The notes below the pieces were generated by a model, which had not been told where the DNA came from, did no database searches, and saw only the letters and a list, made by a program, of their open reading frames with translations. A stretch of DNA of 64,000 nt from Neckera pumila (taxonomy: Eukaryota; Streptophyta; Bryopsida; Hypnales; Neckeraceae). Below, piece after piece: positions 57,968-64,000 of this stretch (positions are counted from its first letter, which is position 1; each line of letters begins with the position of its first letter). The DNA is taken from contig OZ018410.1 of NCBI GenBank assembly GCA_963969595.1, forward strand, positions 44,807,413 through 44,871,412, given 5' to 3'. The position numbers and the translations under genes were made by a program.

Positions 57968-60165
57968 ATAGTTTCCAAATACATTACTGGGCTTCAAACA
58001 TCTTAATGAGTTCCAACTGTGAATTCCAACGGAATCACCTAATTTCATCGAATTGAAAATCCTATGTGACTCCATGGATAGGGTGCTAGCTGTCTTCAAC
58101 AAACTTTGTTATTCCATTAACCCTAGAACGAGCATTGGGCACCGTAGTTGATGTCGATAGACATGTCGTCACTGTCAACTCCATGGACTTGGAAAATCAA
58201 CAAACATATACCATTTAGAGTGCTTATTTCCCATGCACTATGGTGTCAAGCACAGTTCATACTCACAAAATGAGCATTGACTTTTATCTTGATAGCGCAA
58301 GAGGGAAATGCAAATACTACAATAATTCATACAACATCAACTGCAAATATCTTTTTGTATCATAGATATGTTGCATTATAACCTGAAAAAATTGACAGGA
58401 ACACGATAAGCATGAGTAGAAATCCATATTAGTAATGCATGAACAATTTGAATGAGAAAAATGGGGGTGATATACCCTCTTTATAAGAGCAAGCTCTTGC
58501 TTGCAAACCACATTGATAAATTAACGGCAAATGAGTTCATAAACATCTTTACTTATACAACAATATTTCTGCACGAAATGGGTAAAATAAAATTTGCAAT
58601 CTACCTGCTAATTAAGCTAGCCTTTAAATAATATTTGATAGTGAGCAAGTCTAATCAAAGTCCACACCATCCTGTGAATGCCAACCAGGGGAAATGAAAT
58701 GCGGTAGCTTAACTATGCAATTAATTGAATCCATTCTTTCTCCAAGACGCAAAACAATGAGGCTAAGGTAGATCTCCCATTTCCGATCACTTAAGCATTT
58801 CAGCATACGTGTGATTGAGCAATGGTGGAGGAGAAAATTTTCTCTAGTGAGGAAATAGGAATAAGAAAGATTGCCAATTTTTTGGTAATTTTTCATCAAG
58901 TGTAGAATTAGTAAAAATTAAAGAAGTGGAAAAGTCAGGGTTTCCTATTTCCAATCAATAGGCAAGCCCATTCTTGATCAATGGCAACTTTATTAGGTGC
59001 CAATGTATTATTCTTTACAGAAGAATCAAATAAGAATCAAATGGCCTATAAAGCTATGGTTACAAATGGATTAGTCTATTGATTGGAAATGGGAGGGTGA
59101 TCAGAAAGGGGGTGGCTACCTTAATTTGTTTACTTGAATACCAACGGGGTTCGAAGAGTTGTTGAAGTAATCCTAGTTCTCCAAACGAATGAGGGAGAAG
59201 GTTTGGGTTTCTCTATGATGGCTAAGGTCGGACCACCTATATCTAATCACTTAAGCTCCTGTGGTGCAGATGGTGAGCAGTTGAATGCAATGGAGATTTT
59301 TCCCATGTAGGCAGATAAAAAATACTAAGATTGCAAAATTTTCAGAATTTTTTTTGCAAAACTGAAATTTCTGTGAATTTTGGGAGCCAAAAAGTGTTCC
59401 AAACCAATTCCCAATTTATAGAGTCTTCCAATTCCGATCACTCAAGAACTAACTTCCTACTATCTACTTTCTTGTTACTTTTTGCATAGTTTAGGACATG
59501 TGTCATGATCTTACTAATTCCAAACTTTAAAAAGAGTAAAAAACATATTACAACCCTTGATTGGAAATAGGGGCACTACCGGTTGGGAACTGGTCCCTGG
59601 TTGGAAATGGATGGTCTGACCTCACCCAAAGCTTGGTCGAATGTAGTCAATAATTGCTTGCACATTGCAAACAACACCATCTCTAATTGGCTACAGAGAA
59701 CTCACAGTTTAAAAAAATGCAGCTTAGGATTTGTTTTCTTTTTCAGCAAAACATGAGTGGAATTAACGGACAGATGGTAACACCCTACAACCCGTACTGA
59801 AAAAATAAGCAAAGCCAAACTATTGATGTGTGCGAACCAAAAAATAGAAAGTCCCCTTTCAAAGTTGATAGTCACTTGCACTTACTTTCAAAACATACTT
59901 CAGTACAAAAGTAGAGGATACAAAATGTTCTTTCAATCGGTTCATTTGTTACTTCCCTTGAAACTTCCTAAATGAATTTTATTCAACCACTACAGATTAG
60001 AATGAGGCCTCTTTTAGCCATTTGGGCAATTAGAGGATAACAAATACAAGAAAGTCAGAAGATATATATATCAAGCTTTCTGGGATTGAATCAGCCAATG
60101 AATGGACAACAGACAAACATCTTCCTAGACAACATCCTTACCATCTTGCCGTAATATTTCAACTC
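57968..60165. repeat. Spacer with repeats sharing CCGATCACTTAAG
   Basis: Words such as CCCATTTCCGATCACTTAAG recur at about 58777 and, diverged, at 59245 and 59435, with the same following context (GAGCA..GGAGAAAATTTT). A copy lies inside the CACTA-like element at about 39840. I read them as a dispersed repeat family. No gene recognised in the stretch. Confidence 0.45.
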
Positions 60166-60173
60166 ATTCTTAA

Positions 60174-60395
60174 CCCTTGAACGCCTCCAAGGACGTTCTG
60201 CATCCTTTGAATGACAAAGAATCTTTCCCTACAAGACAGAAGTGCAACTTTTCATCCTCGGTATTAGGAGTAAGAAGGAAAGATCTTCAACATTTCTTTG
60301 ACTTCCAATGAATGTATTAGGCTTTTTCAAAGTAGATGATGTCACACGGAATCACAATACATGATTTCCATGGCTACCGGTCCGTCCTTCAAGGG
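60174..60395. mobile_element. TTAA-flanked MITE, family B (copy 3)
   Basis: TTAA (60170-60173), CCCTTGAACGCC ... GTCCTTCAAGGG, TTAA (60396-60399). TIRs CCCTTGAA are exact. Length 222 bp. It is the best preserved family-B copy in the window and defines its termini. Confidence 0.8.
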
Positions 60396-60499
60396 TTAAG
60401 CTGCTCCAGCTCATTCGTAAATGGCTCCTGCTTTGCCAAGACTTCTTTGTACTTCTAAGTTGGCAGTCATCCAGAGTATTATCAGACCAAAATGAAAAA

Positions 60500-60850
60500 T
60501 GAAAAAATCTAATTACAATAAAGAGTTATCTATTTTCAAACTAAGTTTAAAATTTTGCCAGAACGGAAATCTTTTTAGAGGGAATTGTGAATTTTTTTTG
60601 GAGATGCTTGTTTAAGAAAAGATGTGCGTATAGAAGTTTCCTACATATCTCCGCAATTGAATTAAAAAAATTCATCACTAGTGTTCTTCAATGAATTTTC
60701 ATATAAAACCATGAAAATTAATTTAAAAATTCACCAAAAATGGAATTTTAGTTTTTCGAAACTGAAATGTGGTATGGTTGATTGGGATTGCATAAGATAT
60801 CAAAGTTAATCATGCAAAACAAAAAATGTCAATTTTGTTTTACATTATGC
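60500..60850. repeat. Dispersed repeat R2 (copy 3)
   Basis: Direct-orientation relative of 61385-61660, sharing AATCTAATTACAATAAAGAG, GGAGATGCTTG, AAGAAAAGATGTGCGT and CACCAAAAATGGA words. It ends about 50 bp before the inverted-repeat element that contains two further copies. Confidence 0.65.
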
Positions 60851-60901
60851 AAAGAAAACTGATTTTGCAAACTGCCATCATTTATCTTTTTGGTAGGCCA
60901 C

Positions 60902-61786
60902 TGTACACCCCCCTACAAGAAAGGTTGACGCCCCCCTTTTGCACCCTTCAAGTTTTTTGACATTACTCACACTGTAATTGACATTTCTTGTTTTTGTCAA
61001 TCAACATTTGTGTCTAATCCAATCTCCCTCAAGTATACCAAACTTTCAATTTCAAAAAACCCAAACTCCATTTTTGGTGAATTTTTTTCATTTTTTTTCA
61101 TGGTTTTACATGAAAATTCATAGAAAAATATTAATAATGAATTTTTTTAAATTTAATTGTGGAGATACATAGGAAACATCCAAACGCACATCTTTCCTTC
61201 AATAAGCATCTCCAAAAAAGTTTCACAATTATCATGGTAGAAGTTACAATGGAAGCGTGAATAGTGCCCAAAACTTTGAAAACTCATATCTCTTTATTGT
61301 AATTAGATTTTGTTTCTTTTCCCTCATATTGTGACTAATTTCACACCTTTGAGCATGATGGTACAATTACTTTATCAAAATCTAATTACAATAAAGAGAT
61401 ATGAATTTTCAAAATTTTGGGCACTATTCACGCCTCCACTATAACCTCTGCCACGATAATTGTGAAACTTTTTTGGAGATGCTTGTTGAAGAAAAGATGT
61501 GCGTTTGGATGTTTCCTATGTATCCCCGCAATTAAATTTAAAAAGTTCATTATCAATATTTTTCTATGAATTTTCATGTAAAACCGTGAAAAAAAATTAA
61601 AAAAATTCACCAAAAATGGAGTTTTGGTTTTTTGAAATTGAAAGTTTGGTATACCTAGGGGAGATTGGGTTAGACACAAATGTTGATTGATGAAAACAAG
61701 AAATGTCAATTACGTTGTGAGTAATGTCAAAAAAACCTGAAGGGTGCAAAAGGGGGGCGTCAACCTTTCTTGTAGGGGGGTGTACA
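60902..61786. mobile_element. 885-bp long-inverted-repeat element with TGTACACCCCCC ends
   Basis: TGTACACCCCCCTACAAGAA at 60902 pairs with TTCTTGTAGGGGGGTGTACA ending at 61786. The arms of about 380-400 bp are near-identical and contain R2 sequence in opposite orientation, so a nearly identical peptide beginning M-T-F-L-V-F appears on each strand (60978 plus, 61709 minus). It is not a gene. The element abuts the truncated 3' end of the SEC14-like pseudogene. Confidence 0.75.
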
Positions 61787-61859
61787 TGATCTTTCAGATG
61801 TGGGCAAGATTTTTCATTTGGATAAAAAAAATTACCGCTTTTATGTCCTCCAATCAAGA

Positions 61860-63309
61860 TCAATATGCTGGCTTGCTGCAACAGAGCAAGCTGGGAACTT
61901 CAAGTTCAGCAGCTTCTCAAATTCCTATACATAATATTTTAGATACCTATCAAGCGTAGTAACTTCCATCAAGCCGTGGGCATGGATTTTGCCAATTCTC
62001 TCAATATACATAGGTCTGCCCTCTTTGTCTACCCCTTGATACCCTTGAAGATAATAATTCCTCACTTTGTCAATATCTGTAAAGTTGAAGTCTTGAATAA
62101 ACAAAACACAGGTGGTCATTGAAGGTTGCGAAATGCAGTATAGAGAGTTGAAGCTTCCCAATATATCAGACAGGATATATATCACACTAGTTCTAAGTAC
62201 ACAGCATCAAGGCTAAAAATCATCTACTCCCCTTAAATAAACACCAAATACGGTAGTCTTCTAATACATGCAGTATCACAGATTCTTTGTGCAGTTGACC
62301 ATGAGATGGCCACCCTCAAAGACTACACAAAATAGTGAAATTAGGTTGCCTTGTCAATTAGGTTGCCTTACCTGAGATAAATTACCTCATGAATCAATGC
62401 TTGTTCCACATGGAGGCGCATGCCATTCTTTGAACCAAGCCTTGAACTGGTGCACAAATCTATGTCATACACATGACTCTGGATTGAATGCGTCATTGTA
62501 CAAAAACAGTGAATATTTCTATAGTGTGGACTGTTGAGAAATGAGTGTGGGGTAACCTAATTTCACTATTTTGTGTAAATGCCAGAGATACATCAGTCAA
62601 TATTATATTTACACTTGCTAGCTAAGACATCCTATGTCATTTCAAACATCAATTTACTATCTAAATTAGATTAAGTTTAGTAAAACCACTGGCAATACCA
62701 AACAATTGATCCATCCAATCAAAACTACACCTGAATGAATGCACGCAATACATTTATATATACCAGGAATTCTCAAACCCACTATGGAGCTCTTTCAGAT
62801 CATTCAGTGCAGAAGAAAGAAAGACATCATTAAATCAATACCCCCAACCTAATTAGACGCAAATCAATACAAACCTCTTCGATCAAATCCATCTCAAATT
62901 CCTTTCGCCAAGCTAACATATTTTTCCATAGTTCTGCTGTCCTCTTGACGTCATATTTCCCTGCCTTTGAAAATCTGTACACAACGAGAAAATATCACAT
63001 AAAAATAAAGCATCACCTCTAAGATGTCAACAACGGTAAGTACTCAAACAGCCAGGGAATGTTACATCGAACCCAACCAGAAAATTCAACACAGAAGGAC
63101 CTTGACATAAACTGAAAAATCAAATAGGCGAAAACTGCAATCAAGTGTCCACATGGCTTCAACTAATACTGCCTATGGCACCAAAATATGTGAAAGATGG
63201 TATGCATTTCAAGATATGCATGTGCAAGATGATGTGCCAATATGTGACTCATGAGGTGCGAACCTCAGTAGAACGCGGCTATCATCATGCTGCTTGGACA
63301 AGACAGTCC
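61860..63309 (-). pseudogene. SEC14/SFH-type CRAL-TRIO phosphoinositide-transfer protein fragment, broken
   Basis: Three minus-strand exons join in phase: 63309-63264, 62974-62871 and 62091 to about 61862. They encode KQHDDSRVLLRFSKAGKYD, then TAELWKNMLAWRKEFEMD, then VDKEGRPMYIERIGKIHAHG and RYLKYYV. This follows the N-lobe and start of the lipid-binding domain of plant Sec14-like SFH proteins, which transfer phosphatidylinositol and phosphatidylcholine at membranes. After KYYV an in-frame TAG (61925-61927) replaces a usually conserved Gln. The conserved EFEKLLNLKFPACSVAAS continues beyond it, which argues that this is a nonsense mutation and not a splice site. About 20 codons later homology ends, and the expected remaining exons are missing. 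The donor of the second exon (GTATTG) is inferred to keep phase. Cause and age of truncation are unknown; the 60902-61786 element sits next to the break. Confidence 0.7.
62323..62578. mobile_element. 256-bp MITE with CTACACAAAATAG ends in a SEC14-like intron
   Basis: Ends CTACACAAAATAGTGAAATT and AATTTCACTATTTTGTGTA pair over about 25 bp, the same TIR as at 57859-57967 but with a longer centre. It lies between the second and third exons of the SEC14-like pseudogene. Confidence 0.65.
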
Positions 63310-63459
63310 CTGGAGATGGCAAAGAGGATGTGCTCGAGAAGCAGTGAGTTTCCACACTTCTAATCCTTTTTTTGATTGGTGACAAATGCGAACATTAAAA
63401 CATCTGAGTATTGGACTTGCTTTTTAGTGAAAATTCTTCACATGGAAGCTATTGGAAGC

Positions 63460-63928
63460 CTGGTTGTGGGAGGAGGATTATATGCCCGCCCGGGTTAGTA
63501 TCTTCCTGAGGTGTGATACAAACAAATATTCTAAAATTATGTTTAAATATCCGTAATAGGCTTACTTTCTGCAAAATGGATTTGAAGAGTTACGTCTCAA
63601 GGAAAACCCACGCAAGCGCGCTGAATTGCTACGCTACATTGAGAAAATGGAGCAGCCCAAGGTATGTCTTCGCTTGTCAATTTTCCGTTCTTCCAAACAT
63701 GCTTTGTAATGCACTGAATGCTTTCCTTAAATTGTTTTTTCATATGAACATAATGAATTTCATCGATTTGCCCTCATCTATGGAACCGCGGATAAGTTAC
63801 TATCTGGTTGAATCCCTTATCAACTGTAATTGCTGCAGATGACTGCAATTATTCATCTATATTACTTGTATTCGTCTCTACTGAACGTAGCAAATGAAGC
63901 CCATAGTCATCGACTTCGTGGAGAGCAG
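63460..63928 (+). CDS. Exons of an unrecognised plus-strand gene, continuing beyond the window
   Basis: Three exon candidates share phase and consensus splice sites: one ending at the donor CGG|GTTAGT (63493), 63560-63661 (TAATAG| ... AAG|GTATGT) and 63891-63928 (GAACGTAG| ... CAG|GTACCG). The joined peptide includes LLEAWLWEEDYMPAR, AYFLQNGFEELRLKE, NPRKRAELLRYIEKMEQPK and QMKPIVIDFVESR. It is charged, helix-prone and protein-like, but I do not recognise it. The true first exon and start codon are not established. The second exon is the most convincing; its other two frames lead to stops after splicing. Confidence 0.45.
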
Positions 63929-64000
63929 GTACCGTTTGGAAATTGTTTTCTCTGTGTGATCACCATGGACCTTGGAAGGAGTTTTGTATAGCATAGGGAC

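Noticed and set aside
63145..63363. Plus-strand Cys/Met-rich frame near the right end
   Set aside because: The same bases encode, on the minus strand, an exon that joins in phase to a clear SEC14-type sequence.

Overview
This window looks like nuclear DNA from a land plant or close streptophyte relative. It is AT-rich and repeat-packed. The recognisable host genes have GT-AG introns and plant-type products: a TFIIIC-type WD40 subunit tail, a CxxC selenoprotein-H/Rdx-like protein with a long basic tail, and a SEC14/SFH-type CRAL-TRIO fragment. Plant repeat superfamilies are also present: CACTA with 3-bp target duplications, TA-flanked CTCCCTC elements, and a tRNA-like SINE. The two decayed multi-exon mobile-type genes remind me of families that are numerous in non-seed plants, but I cannot fix the species.

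Layout. 1-263: 3' end of a TFIIIC subunit gene (+). 264-10.3 kb: repeats, including a TTAA-flanked element with a nested CTCCCTC element (1270-2881), a foldback at 3411-3616, a long inverted repeat (4786-7930) whose right arm carries a second TTAA element, and a hairpin element (9921-10293). 10.4-17.6 kb: a decayed minus-strand gene with a long N-terminal region, a weakly methyltransferase-like segment, acidic repeats and a degenerate FCP1/HAD domain. 17.6-27 kb: its leader with palindromes, then TTAA-element copies and AT-rich DNA. 27.1-31.4 kb: a plus-strand relic of a DUF7869-like putative transposase, in one frame through eight stops. 31.7-33 kb: SINE-like and dispersed repeats. 33.4-40.4 kb: a 6.9-kb CACTA-like element with subterminal arrays. 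40.9-44.7 kb: MITEs. 44.8-48.9 kb: the intact selenoprotein-H-like gene. 49-61.8 kb: repeats, MITEs and nested insertions. 61.86-63.3 kb: a SEC14-like pseudogene (-). 63.4 kb to the end: first visible exons of an unrecognised plus-strand gene.

Four themes stand out. First, 15 copies of a palindrome (TTTAACTCG, 3 bp, CGAGTTAAA) plus three half sites sit only in introns and leaders of the two decayed mobile-type genes, so the two may belong to one element family. Second, two non-autonomous families start CCC(C/T)T and insert at TTAA, as piggyBac elements do; an unfilled site for one copy survives in the opposite arm of the inverted repeat. Third, all 21 premature stops I found could come from C-to-T change at CAG, CGA or CAA, mostly CAG and CGA, the CHG and CG contexts methylated in plant transposons. 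Fourth, several insertions are nested, which allows relative dating.
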